Source: Rostratula benghalensis (lineage: Eukaryota; Chordata; Aves; Charadriiformes; Rostratulidae). From it: DNA of 64,000 nucleotides. The position numbers were made by a program, and so were the translations under genes. The notes beneath the pieces are model-generated. The model did no database searches. It saw nothing but the letters and a program-made list of their open reading frames with translations, and had not been told where the DNA came from. This document shows positions 27,700 to 38,187 of this stretch, piece after piece (position 1 is the stretch's first letter; every line of letters begins with the position of its first letter). Where the stretch lies: NCBI GenBank assembly GCA_013399305.1, contig VXAI01000067.1:1874152-1938151 (forward strand). The letters are read 5' to 3'.

Positions 27700-27772
27700 C
27701 ATTGTACTGAAAATGGATGAACACCGTTTGTGATGAAAGTATAAGACACACTGGCACAAGACCACAATAACT
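27700..27772 (-). CDS. Possible internal exon (H), unidentified gene
   Basis: A 73-nt segment between acceptor TATGGGCCAAG and donor GTAAAGT. Entry is phase 1 and exit phase 2, encoding LLWSCASVSYTFITNGVHPF then SVQ. It links exon G (exit phase 1) to exon I (entry phase 2) without breaking the frame, which is why it is retained. The acceptor pyrimidine tract is only moderate and the segment is short. If it is not real, another exon must supply the same phase change. Confidence 0.35.
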
Positions 27773-28574
27773 CTTGGCCCATACAAAAACAAGATCTTAA
27801 ACCCTTTAACACATTCTGAGCATTAAACAGCAAATCTAATCTCTTAGTCATTAATTTTCCTATGTTACAAATCTGGATGTAATTAGGAACAATGCATTGC
27901 AGCCTGTGTGGTGAAGGAAATGTCATGCTGACATGATTGATTACATTTATTTAAACTGGAGATTTCTGACACTTTCCAGTGATACTTCATTCAATTTTTA
28001 TTACTATTTTATGCACTGAGATAAGCTTTTAATTTCTCCTGTTGTGACCCACTTAAATAAAACTTAGGAAGAATCTGAGAAGCATTACATGAAGGAATAT
28101 CATTGCAGTTCTGTGGGTCTCTGAGTTACACAAACTATTAAAAATAAAGTTCGGATTAATATGTCCAATTACTACAGTTATTTTCAAGGATTTATTTAGA
28201 AAGCCAAGTCTAAACTTTAGGTATAGCACATCTAATACATACCTTACAAGATTCTAATCAGAATAAGAAATAGACTGAATAGAATATAAATCTGATTTTA
28301 TTACATAGCCCTTCGCTCAGAGTAGCAGTAAGCTTATTACTTTATAAATCCTTTGTTGTTTGTTGCTTTAAATGTGAAAGACAATTTTCCCCATAGATAT
28401 TGCTAGTCAACAGTAAAACTGAAAGTGCAAGGTAATCTTGTTTTCTTTCTTCCTTTTGTTCTAAGTCAGATAATACTTCAAATTCCTTCTGTGCAACATT
28501 TGACAGTATTTGCTAACCTGTAAATGTACACATTTGCCAAACAAAAGGGACAACAGCAAACCTAAGAGAAATAC
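27773..28574. other. Intron-like sequence between exons G and H
   Basis: AT-rich, with no repeat or further exon recognised. An upstream extension of the exon H reading frame (to about 27,926) is open but has no better acceptor. Confidence 0.5.
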
Positions 28575-28757
28575 CTTTCAAAAGTATCTTGCTGCATTCA
28601 TAAGCATCAGAGGTAAAAATAAGGATTGTTGATATATAATATTCCTGCATAAACTTAACAAACTCTCCTATAAAATACTCATACTCCTTTGTGCAGAAAT
28701 ATTCAAAGAACAATTGCCGAGATCTTAGTGTGGGTACCAAGGGACCACATATATCAT
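28575..28757 (-). CDS. Probable internal exon (G), unidentified gene
   Basis: A 183-nt segment with acceptor TTCATCTTTACAG and donor AAAG then GTATTTC. Entry and exit are both phase 1. It encodes DICGPLVPTLRSRQLFFEYF, then CTKEYEYFIGEFVKFMQEYY, then ISTILIFTSDAYECSKILLK. The split codon T+AT from exon F gives Tyr. The aromatic, acidic middle and following beta-like strand are clearly protein-like, and the frame is open over all 60 codons. Family not recognised. Confidence 0.62.
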
Positions 28758-28867
28758 CTGTAAAGATGAAATTAAATTTAATGAGAAATGACAGCTTAAG
28801 GGTATAGCTTTCCAGCTAGTTCTTAAGGGCCAGACTAAGCCTGTGCAGTTCCAAAACAGCAATCCCA

Positions 28868-29222
28868 GTGTCCAACCACTATATGTTCTCGTTGACTGGT
28901 GGCTGCATAGAGACCTAAGGCAGGGACCTATTTCACCAGAAATGCCTTAAAGGCATTATTTTCCTGTCAGATTACATCAACATGCACAAGCGCTACTGCT
29001 GCCCAAAAGCTGACAGTGGAAACATATGGTAAAAGGGCAGGACGGGAAATCCTGTTTTCCCATGATAACATTGTCCCAACAGCAAAGCTTAGATTATTAT
29101 TGCATCCTGAAATTAACCTGGAAAGAGTAAAGCATCTACTGTTGGCCACATCTGAAACACAAGAGGAGGAAATGGTTGATAGTGAGAAGGAAATGACAGG
29201 TAACTTCACAAAGGTGCACTCT
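28868..29222 (+). pseudogene. Possible decayed hAT-type transposase C-terminal remnant
   Basis: Plus-strand translation gives VDWWLHRDLRQGP at about 28,891-28,930, followed after a frame change by TSTCTSATAAQKL at about 28,974-29,012. Next come FSHDNIVPTAKLRLLLHPEI and NLERVKHLLLATSETQEEE at about 29,057-29,175. The spacing of a D-W-W motif, a TSA-like motif and an R-x-LL-x-PE-x-x-x-x-x-L block recalls the dimerisation region of hAT transposases. Similarity is judged by eye and is weak. The short open frame could also be chance. It lies antisense inside an intron of the minus-strand gene. Confidence 0.28.
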
Positions 29223-30040
29223 TGAATTTTAAACTGCAGCTCTTCAGATGTGCATCATTTAGACACCGCACATCATGCAAAGATGACACTTACTCTATGG
29301 TTTCTTCAAGCTATAATGGCATTCTTCAAAAGGTGAAACAATCAAAAAGGTGAAAAGTATGATTTGTTTTCATTATCAAAATTGTATTTATAATCACAGG
29401 CAAAGAAACACAAAGAAATCTAATTTTCTCACAATTCTGTTGGGTTAGGCCTGACTCTAACTCTTCCTCATATGCATAATACTCCTCTCTTGAATCCTGA
29501 CCTGTGTCAAGGAGCTGCAAAACAAGCCATAAAAATCTACTGATACGTGTTTTTAAATAGGTTATATTCTTTTCAGATATATTTTGTCATTCATCATGAG
29601 CACAGTGTACCTGGCATTAGGGTGGCCTTATGAGCAGTAAATTGAGTGAAATTAGCATTTCAATCGACGCTATGTGAAGATAACAGCCTGCAATAATCCT
29701 ATTTAACAGCTGTTAATTGTCTGCTATAAACCACAGTTCAGCAAATTTTGATCACAGAACTGAAATATCTTCCCTAATATGAAGAAAATATACCAACTGA
29801 TGCACAGGAAGTATTCAGCGATGTACATCTTAAATTTATCATAAATAAACATTTCATGCAAATACTGTAGCTCTTAGCTACACATAAATCATAATACATT
29901 GCCTGCATGGAAATATTAATGAAAAATATTATACAAAAACATATGTAAAATCATTACATATAAGGAAACACTAGATTTATATGTCTTCATGAAAAGAGCA
30001 TTCTTCAAAGTTATGATCATGTTGTTAAGACAATGTTTAC
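29223..30040. other. Intron-like sequence between exon F and the hAT-like remnant
   Basis: AT-rich. No named repeat and no convincing exon. The reading frame of exon F runs on into this interval to about 29,916 but lies beyond a plausible donor. Confidence 0.5.
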
Positions 30041-30172
30041 ATTTCTCTGTGTTGCCCACATCCATGTGGCCAAAGACATTAGCAGTCCCATCAATGATAC
30101 CGTTTTTTCCTACTGCAGGGGGACTTCCAATGAAAAGCAATAGTTCCAGCTGCAGGCTAAAAGGATAGAACC
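30041..30172 (-). CDS. Probable internal exon (F), unidentified gene
   Basis: A 132-nt segment behind a T-rich acceptor (CTTTTTTTTTTAATCTATAG), with the likely donor AAAT then GTAAAC. Both phases are 1. It encodes FYPFSLQLELLLFIGSPPAV, then GKNGIIDGTANVFGHMDVGN, then TEK. It joins E2 upstream (G+GG, Gly) and G downstream (T+AT, Tyr) in frame. The frame stays open past the proposed donor to 29,916, so the exon end rests on phase agreement with G. Confidence 0.58.
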
Positions 30173-30580
30173 CTATAGATTAAAAAAAAAAGATCAAAGA
30201 GTAAGTATTAAGATATCCTGGGAATGAATATGTCTATTATAAGGACTCATATTCAACACAATGAGAAAAACATTTTCTTGTCACACGTCTGAAATAGGAA
30301 TCTGTGTCTCTCTGTATCAAATGGTAACAAAATATCTATAGCTATTTTGTCTTTTTCCAAAAACAAGTAGATGTACATATAAATGCTTCATCTTTCAGCT
30401 TCACATCTTCTGTCCTGCAGCTCATCTGGAAAGGAACTAGTATCACAGTAGTGTCTTGTGGAGAAGGAGATTATTAAGAGGGCTTTCTGTAAAACTTTGC
30501 TGCTAATAAGGATTTTACAGGACTCATGGTTGGTTTCCAAAAAAACTGGATGTTGAGGCATATATCAAATTTTTCTTTAC
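30173..30580. other. Intron between exons E2 and F
   Basis: Begins (minus strand) with GTAAAGAAA after exon E2 and ends with the T-rich acceptor of exon F. No repeat or ORF of note. Confidence 0.5.
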
Positions 30581-30645
30581 CTATAACATCTTTGCTTAAA
30601 AAGATGTAGTTCTGGAGTGGAGCTGCTTCATGAGACTGGGCCCAG
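30581..30645 (-). CDS. Probable internal exon (E2), unidentified gene
   Basis: A 65-nt segment with acceptor GTGCTGTGATAG and donor ATAG then GTAAAGAAA. Only the phase-2-in, phase-1-out frame is open, encoding WAQSHEAAPLQNYIFLSKDV then I. This is exactly the phase change needed between exon E and exon F. Because it was found while searching for that phase, the agreement is less independent than for the other junctions, but both splice sites and the peptide are good. Confidence 0.5.
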
Positions 30646-31209
30646 CTATCACAGCACTGCTACTGATTAAACAGTCCCAAGGAACCAACAGCACAATTTT
30701 GTCACTGATCTCAGTTGTGAAGTCTAAGAGACGGACTCCTCATCTGTAACTCAGGAACCAGGTTATCCTTTTTGCCAGTATTTTCCACTTTAAATACTCT
30801 GCCTGTCTTACCCAAGTGAGATTTCTACATCTCCTGCCTCCATTGCTTTCCTTGAGTCTTCCTTTAAAACCTGCTCACCAAGGAGGTAGAGGAAGATTGC
30901 TGACTGAGGCTGAATATCCAGTACCTGGAAGTTTCCTCTCTGTCTTTTAGATTAAGAATGATGTGTGAGCAACTGCATATTTCCTGTAAATGGGTTGAAG
31001 ATAAATTTTAACTCTTACTTAAATACAGACCATATCATAGCTGACTGCAGACAGCCCAAAAATCCAAGAAGAAAAAAATCATCTGTCAGAGTGCTCATCT
31101 GACACATCGAGCAGCCACACAAATACTAGTGCTAGCTCACGGGAAGTAGACAGGAATCTGCAACCAAAGATAGGTGGTGGTGAGGACAGAACAGGATTTC
31201 CCATCTCAC
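30646..31209. other. Intron between exons E and E2
   Basis: No repeat, ORF or regulatory element recognised. Confidence 0.5.
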
Positions 31210-31351
31210 TGGCAACGCAGCCTTAAATTGACTAATGCAGAATCAGAGAGGGGAACATTAAGGCAAGTGGTTAATGTGAAAATATGACATTGTGCCCCCA
31301 CATTTTTCACTATAACATGTGAACAATCAGAGACTCTATCATAACATTTTT
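31210..31351 (-). CDS. Probable internal exon (E), cysteine-rich, unidentified gene
   Basis: A 142-nt segment with acceptor TTTTCATTGCCTAG and donor CCA then GTGAGA. Entry is phase 1 and exit phase 2. It encodes KCYDRVSDCSHVIVKNVGAQ, then CHIFTLTTCLNVPLSDSALV, then NLRLRC. Five cysteines in about 46 residues suggest disulfides and therefore an extracellular or lumenal location. The split codon CA+C into E2 gives His. The incoming phase does not match exon D directly, so a further exon is expected between 31.35 and 33.59 kb. Confidence 0.5.
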
Positions 31352-33590
31352 CTAGGCAATGAAAACATGCTAAATTATACAAAAGAAAGAATATTAGTAA
31401 AGGTACAAAGTCAAGTACATAGAAATGAAGATAAAACACTTTCCTTTGGAACACAAATAGGCTAGGAATCTTGTTATGCTTTAACTATTTTGCTTCTTGA
31501 TTAGGTTTGTGTCTAAGTTTCCTGTATCTAGTTCAGGTCCCATATATTTTTTTCAGAATTCCCAATACAGGATGCATTCCAGATGAAGAGAGAGATAACA
31601 CTTTCTGTAAATTGTTGTATTTATAAATACAGTAAGTATGACTTCTTTTGTCTGGGTAATTTTTAAACCTTTAGGAATCGATATGGCCTCTCTCCCAAGG
31701 TTACTTCTCTGTGTATGTGCCTCAGATTAAGTTCATCCAGGGGGACACAGTACTGATACACAAAGTCAGTTTACTAAGGAGTAGTACCGAGAGCCAAACT
31801 CAAAAGACAGCTACTCTAACCATCCTCCAGGGGTTTTGGGCAGACCCATTAAACAAGGGAAATGAATACAGCAAACCATTTCAGCTCATTGATGCATGCA
31901 GTAGATTGCCTGAGTATGTTAATTACTGCCCTTGGCAGAATATATTTCCAGAAATGTTAACACAGAATCTGGAAATAAAATGTCTCCTGGCACCACAAGA
32001 GCATTTTCAGATACCACACTCAGATGTGAAGCATTAGGATAAGTTGCAGGAAAAAAACCCCAAAGAGTATCATGCCTACCAAATCCTGACAAAGCACTAT
32101 AAACCTAGAAAAATTTTCAACTACCAGCTAATCACATTACATTAGAGGGGAGACTTTCTGTACCATCACAAACAGTGCAAAAGCAGAACTTAGTTCCTTG
32201 ACACCCTTGTTAGACCCTGGAGGCACACTTACCTCACTTCAGTTTCTGCCAATAAGGTTCTTTAAATTTCAGCCACTGAACAAGCCTTGAGTGCCTGAGG
32301 CTGCTCAATATTAAGCTGTTTATTGTTCCTCCCATGCCAAGGATGAGAGCATTATGCATAGGTTAGGTTGTCCACCACCATCCAGCCTCCCTGTAGGGCT
32401 AAATCCATTTGGCAGGCAGGCCTTTTGCAACCCAATTTTTATATATTTCCAAACCCCACAGAAGAAAGGTTCCTCTCGTCTGATGCTGGAGACAGAAACC
32501 AAATCCAGACCTCTCATCTCCCAGAGAATTAGGTTAATAAGATACTTATTGGACCACAGAGACATGTGCAGACCTTTAGGGAGTTCAACTATGTTGCAGG
32601 TGAGTGGAGACCTTACTCTGGACATTATTATTCATAGAACATCAAACAGCTTCAACAGGAAAGACTGGAAAAAATAAACCTCAAAATATTTCATATTCAC
32701 TTTTAACAATAAATGACAATAAACTAAATGCTAACGAACTACTTGCATATAAATAAATATGTAATCTTTTTTTCTAAATATTCATTAATTTCATCTCCCA
32801 GATAATTTTAAGAGATATCATATATGTATTACAAAATGCACACCATGCATGATTCCGATTTTGATTTTACTATTTTAACAGTAAACGGATATTGTTAAAC
32901 TCATAAAACTGTTCCAAATTCCTATCTTTCTCTCCATAATGCCTTCTAATTTACAGCAATTCAGTAGGACCACAATCATGGCCATTTTGCTTGAATATAA
33001 AGGACCTAAGGAACAGGAAATAATCCCTTATGGCAACAGAAAAATTAACCTATATCAGCACTAGTTGCTTGGGAGCCCTATGTAGTTGGAGAGTCCTGTA
33101 ACCTAGGAAAGTACACAGCCCTAATCTTGCAGAGGTCAAATGATACTGAGAGAGAAAGGTCACAATATTACCTAGTAGCATGCTTGTAAAGGGAGTATGG
33201 AGAGAAGAATATATAACAGAAGTACTGACAGTGTCTTAATCATTGCAGAGAATCAGTAAAATAGTCCCTTGAAACACCATCATGCTGCCTGTCTACCAAA
33301 CTGAACAGGTAGTTTTCCAGTCAGCAGCATCATTTCAGAGGTAACTTTTAGATTAATTTTATTTGGGAGGACTACTCAGTGCTACAGCCAAGGGAACCAT
33401 CTCTGAAGATCCTCTCCTTTCCACCCGTATTTTGACTCTAAGCTGAATTTGTATGTTTCAAGTTTCTTCAGTTCAAACTCTGAGAAGGACCTATTGTTGT
33501 AAAACAATAACAATAAATGCAGAAAATAATTAACCTGTTTAACTTGATACGGTGTGATGGTATGAAGTCAATTGGCCATGGAAATGTTAC
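31352..33590. other. Intron-like interval with unresolved small exon candidates
   Basis: A phase-changing exon should lie here between D (exit 0) and E (entry 1). Two minus-strand candidates were seen. One is a 25-nt segment at 32,080-32,104 with acceptor AATTTTTCTAG and donor GTAGGC, which has the right phases but is a micro-exon. The other is a 53-nt segment at 33,172-33,224 (acceptor CACTGTCAG, donor GTAATA, phase 0 to 2), which would need a partner. Overlapping ORFs on both strands at 32.3-32.7 kb are unexplained. Confidence 0.35.
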
Positions 33591-33703
33591 CTGAAACTTC
33601 CAAAGCAGTGCTGGTGTTGGAAACAACAGCAAGACAGATTCAGGCAGCAACGGAGATATCATACCAGCACCATTATGCAAAGTTACATATAAGTAACATA
33701 CCC
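33591..33703 (-). CDS. Probable internal exon (D), unidentified gene
   Basis: A 113-nt segment with acceptor GAGTTACTAG and donor TTTCAG then GTAACATTT. Entry is phase 1 and exit phase 0. It encodes VCYLYVTLHNGAGMISPLLP then ESVLLLFPTPALLWKFQ. It joins exon C in frame (G+GG, Gly). An alternative acceptor 26 nt upstream, after TTTTTTTGTAAAAG, has a better pyrimidine context and also stays open, but would not match the phase of C. Confidence 0.5.
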
Positions 33704-34377
33704 CTAGTAACTCACTCAGATTCCTTTTACAAAAAATTCAATTAAAAGATCTCTAACAAGCTCTCTTGAACATTCAGGTAAATAATGGGTGGGTTTCTTC
33801 AGCTTCTGCCAAGGGAAAGGAAAAAATAGGGTAGTTTTGAAAGGGCAGGTCATCTGTCAGGAAACAGTGATTGTTCCAGCTGCAGACTTGTCTGTTTTAA
33901 CTTTTCATTTTTTTCCAGCAAGTCCCAAGCATTTATCTAAAAACATGCCATTCTATCTGCAGAGGTTAACTCCTCCATCTTTGGTCACTAATTATTTGTC
34001 AGTTATAACTACTATCATATCCTTGGTGGAAATTGCAAAATACATGTTGCCCAGACATACTCTCTTCCAGGTTTACTTATATGAAAACTTATTGTTTCAA
34101 AGAGGAAATCTGCTCAGTACAGGTATTTCCTCCTAAAATTTCACTTGGCTTTTTCTCAAAGAGCTTTTAAACATTAATTATTTGAGTCACATTTGGTAGT
34201 TATATCAGATCGATCAAGGAGGCATTTAAATTTAAATGAGAATTAAAATTTGAAGCATACCTGGGTCTAACAGATGTATTAACATTCAGTAGCAGTGAAA
34301 TTAATTACAAATTAAAGCAGTAGTAATATCCTGAGATCAAGCTCTTCATCCAGGATGTCTGGACACTACCGTTTCAC

Positions 34378-34499
34378 CAAACCACAACAAAAAATATGGA
34401 GATGTTCCAACATTCACATTATTTCCATAAAAGTAGAGGTTTCTACTTCTGAGATCCCAGTTTTGAGTATAGGCTTTGGAGACACAGTACAGAATTGTG
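34378..34499 (-). CDS. Probable internal exon (C), unidentified gene
   Basis: A 122-nt segment with acceptor TTTATTATTAG and donor TTTG then GTGAAAC. Entry is phase 2 and exit phase 1. It encodes TILYCVSKAYTQNWDLRSRN, then LYFYGNNVNVGTSPYFLLWF. The aromatic-rich strands resemble those of a beta-propeller or beta-sandwich ectodomain, but no family is recognised. It is in phase with B (AG+C, Ser) and D. Confidence 0.52.
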
Positions 34500-34942
34500 C
34501 TAATAATAAATGTGCTATTAAAATAACTAATTGATCTCATAGCAAATCACACTAATTTTGCCTAGATTGATAACAGAATTTTTAATTCTGTATACACAAT
34601 CATTAAACTCAGTTAAAAATAAAAGTTATCTACTTAATCTTTTCTAAGGAAAAAGTCTATTAAAACAAATAGGCACAACCTCAACAGAATCGGAATCATT
34701 TCCAACAAAGTATCTCGCTAAAGGATAATATTCATGTCCTCGGTTCATTTATGACCCTCTAGTTGCACTCTATTCAGCAGAATGAACAATATGCAAAGTC
34801 TTCTGATTCCTTTCCTCTGTAAAATTACACCAGTTTTAGAACTGTTTCTATCACACTGTCAAAAGGGAACACTGAAACCGCTGCTCACTACTATTACAGA
34901 TACATGTCTTTAGATACTTGTGTGGATTTTGTCCTAAGACAC

Positions 34943-35032
34943 CATGTTACAAAAACATGTAACATGTTACAAAAACATGTTATTGCTAAGGGATAGGTCT
35001 GTATGTAAACATAGCATCTGTATGTAAACATA
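34943..35032. repeat. Two adjacent short tandem duplications
   Basis: CATGTTACAAAAACATGTAA at 34,943-34,962 is repeated at 34,963-34,982 with one change (period 20). Just beyond, TCTGTATGTAAACATA at 34,998-35,013 is repeated exactly at 35,017-35,032 (period 19). Two independent duplications within 90 bp suggest local replication slippage in the intron between exons B and C. Confidence 0.85.
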
Positions 35033-35271
35033 CGCCTTTCCCTCACTGCTAAACTTGGTTCACACTTTTCTTTTACCTAATGAGCATCTGGGTGACTTTT
35101 GATGTCAGATTCAATTTCAGTCGTAGAAGTTATAGCTCTTTCAATAGGTGAAATCAAGCATGCAGGCTAAGCTCAGCTTGAATTTTGAAGAATGCTGTTA
35201 GAAGGTGTTAGCAACCATGGAACAGCTCATGATGACTTTACCCTAATACATCTGCACACCATCCAACATAC

Positions 35272-35329
35272 CTGTAAATTTTGGCCTCAAAACAATCCAT
35301 AGAAAACCAATTTAAGGATGAAGAAATAT
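35272..35329 (-). CDS. Probable internal exon (B), unidentified gene
   Basis: A 58-nt segment with acceptor ATACAAATTTCTTAG and donor ACAG then GTATGTTGG. Only one frame is open (phase 1 in, phase 2 out), encoding ISSSLNWFSMDCFEAKIY. It joins exon C in frame (AG+C, Ser). It is the most upstream exon of the phase-consistent block B-C-D. Confidence 0.48.
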
Positions 35330-36385
35330 CTAAGAAATTTGTATCTTTTTAGGGAAGCACAGATGCATAGCCAGTAAGGATCTCTATGAGTCAGAAATAC
35401 CACTGGTTTGTATGTTTCAGTTGTTGGGGATCAGAGAGGTAAATTCAGCTTAAATTGTCCAACCCAAGTAGAGGCAATACAAGACATTTCGGATATTTTA
35501 GGTTGTTCACAAGACAGAAACTCTGCCAGGCATGTTTTCTAACTTTATGTTAGACTTTACATTGTGAGAAAGGAGAGAGAAAAAGGAAAGGACAGGCAGT
35601 GCAGTAACTTCAAGGTCTAATACTGTATTCAGATAAAAACCTAAATTATTATCAAAACTTCCTTGAAATATTTATTTTTATTTCATTTGCTGTTACTTAC
35701 CTCATCTCATGGTTACTTCTTTAAAAATTTAGAAATCAGCAATCATACCAAGGCTGCTGAATTTTGAATGTGAGGAAATAGTCTGAAACATTTCCCATAT
35801 CAGGACTAACTCCTCATTTATTTTCCTATTTAAGACAGCATTGCTCTGCATTGCTCTGCATACAAATGGGCTGGTGCTTACAGCAGTGTTTCACTGATAG
35901 AATATCAGCATATGTTATGAATACTGATGAAATTCATATCCTCTTATAATGTAGCACTGCATTTTTCCAATTCCATTGTTAGGTGCCTTCCAATTCTAGC
36001 ACAGGACTTGTGTGTGCCTTTTCTAACATCCATTATGGTTGGTCTCTCTCTTCCCTAACGTCTTCAATTACATTCAGCCCTTGTTTTGAAATGGAATCCC
36101 AATATCGTCAGGCTCACTTTAAAGGGCATTTTAATAATACTCAGGTTGTGTATAGAACTGTTAAAGGTAAAAACAAAGTAAATGAGATTTTAGATAAGCT
36201 TAGCATATTTTCAAAGACTCTCAAGCAATTGGGATACTGGATTGCCCTTAGTTACAATGCAAATCAAACATCCAAATCCCTTCCATGAGGCTGAAAGCTG
36301 TAGATTAACATACAAAAGCAAGAACACTTAACTGAGGTTGGCCTGCTGCAGTATCAGGCTGTTGATCTTTTTTATCTTGGCATAC
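35330..36385. other. Intron-like sequence
   Basis: A short tandem repeat (GCATTGCTCT, 2.4 copies) lies at 35,838-35,861. A strong donor-like GTAAGTAAC at about 35,690-35,698 (minus strand) has no open exon in front of it. A phase 0-to-1 exon expected between A and B was not found. Confidence 0.4.
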
Positions 36386-36462
36386 TAAGAAATTTCCAAA
36401 CTTTGCAACATCAAGACCTCGAATGCATTTGCTCCACGATTGCTGAGACATGACAAAGCTGA
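36386..36462 (-). CDS. Candidate internal exon (A), unidentified gene
   Basis: A 77-nt segment with acceptor GGGTTTTTAAAG and possible donor CTTA then GTATGCC. It encodes SFVMSQQSWSKCIRGLDVAK then FGNFL. The reading frame continues open well past this donor, to about 36,305, through a glutamine- and lysine-rich stretch, so the exon may be longer. Exit phase 0 does not fit exon B directly. Coding character looks genuine, but the boundaries are uncertain. Confidence 0.35.
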
Positions 36463-36812
36463 CTTTAAAAACCCAGTGGCACTCAACTGGAAATTTCAAC
36501 TCAACTCAACTTTAAATTTCTGGGTTTGCTTCTAAACTACATTACTTAGGTACATTATTTTCTGTTTAATTTATTTTATTTTTAATAAGAAACACATAAC
36601 TAATGTGGTAACATTTCAGTTATATTGCAATGTTTTCTCCCTAGATCTGCACTAAAACTGGTTTGCACGCTTTAAGATTCAATAGAATTGTCCTCAAGCT
36701 GACCTAAGATTGTTGTGGTACTATATTCTAGTTTTCAAATGGCTTCAATATTGCAAATTCACTACTTCTCCAAAATGTTTTGAAGTAAGATTAAAAATAG
36801 AATTACAAATAT

Positions 36813-36838
36813 ATTCATAGTGCATAAACACTATGAAT
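36813..36838. repeat. Perfect 10-bp inverted repeat (hairpin)
   Basis: ATTCATAGTG and CACTATGAAT flank a 6-nt loop. Probably an incidental AT-rich hairpin; no associated element was recognised. Confidence 0.65.
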
Positions 36839-38108
36839 CTAGTGTGCGAATGTTTCCTTACTTTTCATCCCTTATTATTTAGTAGAAGACTGCTACATAT
36901 TTGTGTTTTCAGTACAAAAAAGTTAACCTTCATAGAGGTGTATATACTTCCATACAAAAGCAAGTAAAAGAACATTTTTCTAAGTATGCAATACAACAAA
37001 GCTGTCTGCATCTACCTGCATCAGCTTAAGAATCATAAGCTTTAAAAAAAGTCTGCCTTCTGCATTTAATAATTGTGGCTGAAATTTATCATGAAGGTCT
37101 GAACTTCAGCTTGTGTAAAAATAAGCAAGAAAGTCACACATTCATACGAGTATATTCACATGCTATAGTTCAAACCTTAAGTTTTAAATAAAAACACAAT
37201 GTCTTGAGACTCTCAATAAAACTGCAGATACCAGTTGCTGTGGATAGGTAATAAATGACAAAGGGTCTGTGCTGCTCTTGATCCCCTGTCGACATTTCCA
37301 GTGTTTTAATTCTGAACAAGGAAAGCTATATAACCTTTGGGGCTCAGACATGTCATGTGCGCGTCACCTCCACTTCTGTTCATATCAGTGTGAAAAGAAG
37401 GTCTCTGAAAAATAAAGCTTCTTGCAGAAGTAGGCCACGCAGGAGACCCATCACCATTACAACGCTTCCTCAGCACCTTCTGAGAGATGATCCTACAAAT
37501 GGATCCCTGTGAGCAAAAATTCACCCCTTATTTCACTTTTAGCTATCTATTTCAGGAGATGCTAAGCCTGCTTCTTAGCAAACCAACCAATCCTAGATCA
37601 TCAATGTTTGCCAAAAATTATGACACTGTTCCCCAAAACTGAAGAACTTGGAACATTCTTTCCTCCTCTGCTAGCAAGGATGCCATATGAGAAAGCATGA
37701 ACCAGCCAGTGTTTCACAGAGTAACTGAGCATTGCTGCTGTGATTGGATACCCAGAAAGTGAATGAAAATACTTTGAGCCTCAGGCAACAGCTCCCAGAG
37801 TCACTCTTTTTTGTTTCCATGTGGTGTGAAGCAAGAGCTTCTCCCCTGTACAGCTCGAAGTCTGGGAGAAAGATTGGGATAAGATTAAAAGCATGTTCCA
37901 GCCGGGCCTCCTCATCTGAAAAAGGGAACTGCAGCTAAGTCATAAGTGCTTTACAGCTTTCCCAACTGCAAAGAGGTTTTTACTATTTTTTAAAGTGTTG
38001 GATTTTTAATTATTTTAAATTTACATTTTTAGAAGTAACTGCACCTTAATACGCATGCACAAAGAGAAGTATCCTAATCTTTTAGCATCCAGATGACCCT
38101 CTGCCCAC
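36839..38108. other. Intron-like sequence
   Basis: A minus-strand open segment around 37,360-37,491, after acceptor TTTTTGCTCACAG, is protein-like at its start (GSICRIISQKVLRKRC). Its donor is ambiguous, so it is not called as an exon. Confidence 0.4.
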
Positions 38109-38187
38109 CTATGTATTGACAGAACACTACAATAAACCACTGGTTCCCATAAAACCAGTCTGTGTGTTTCCAAGTGCATATAAGTAT
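38109..38187 (-). CDS. Weak candidate exon (Q), unidentified gene
   Basis: A 79-nt segment with a weak acceptor (GGCGTTTAAG) and donor ATAG then GTGGGC. Entry is phase 0 and exit phase 1. It encodes ILICTWKHTDWFYGNQWFIV then VFCQYI. It would join candidate exon A in frame (G+TC, Val). The tryptophan-rich peptide may be coding, but the poor pyrimidine tract keeps confidence low. Confidence 0.25.

Noticed and set aside
32320..32677. Overlapping ORFs of about 100 codons on both strands
   Set aside because: Both strands are open over the same GC-richer segment. No splice pair fits the neighbouring exon phases and no family was recognised.
35690..35698. Strong donor-like GTAAGTAAC (minus strand)
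   Set aside because: No open exon-length frame with a usable acceptor precedes it in the needed phase.
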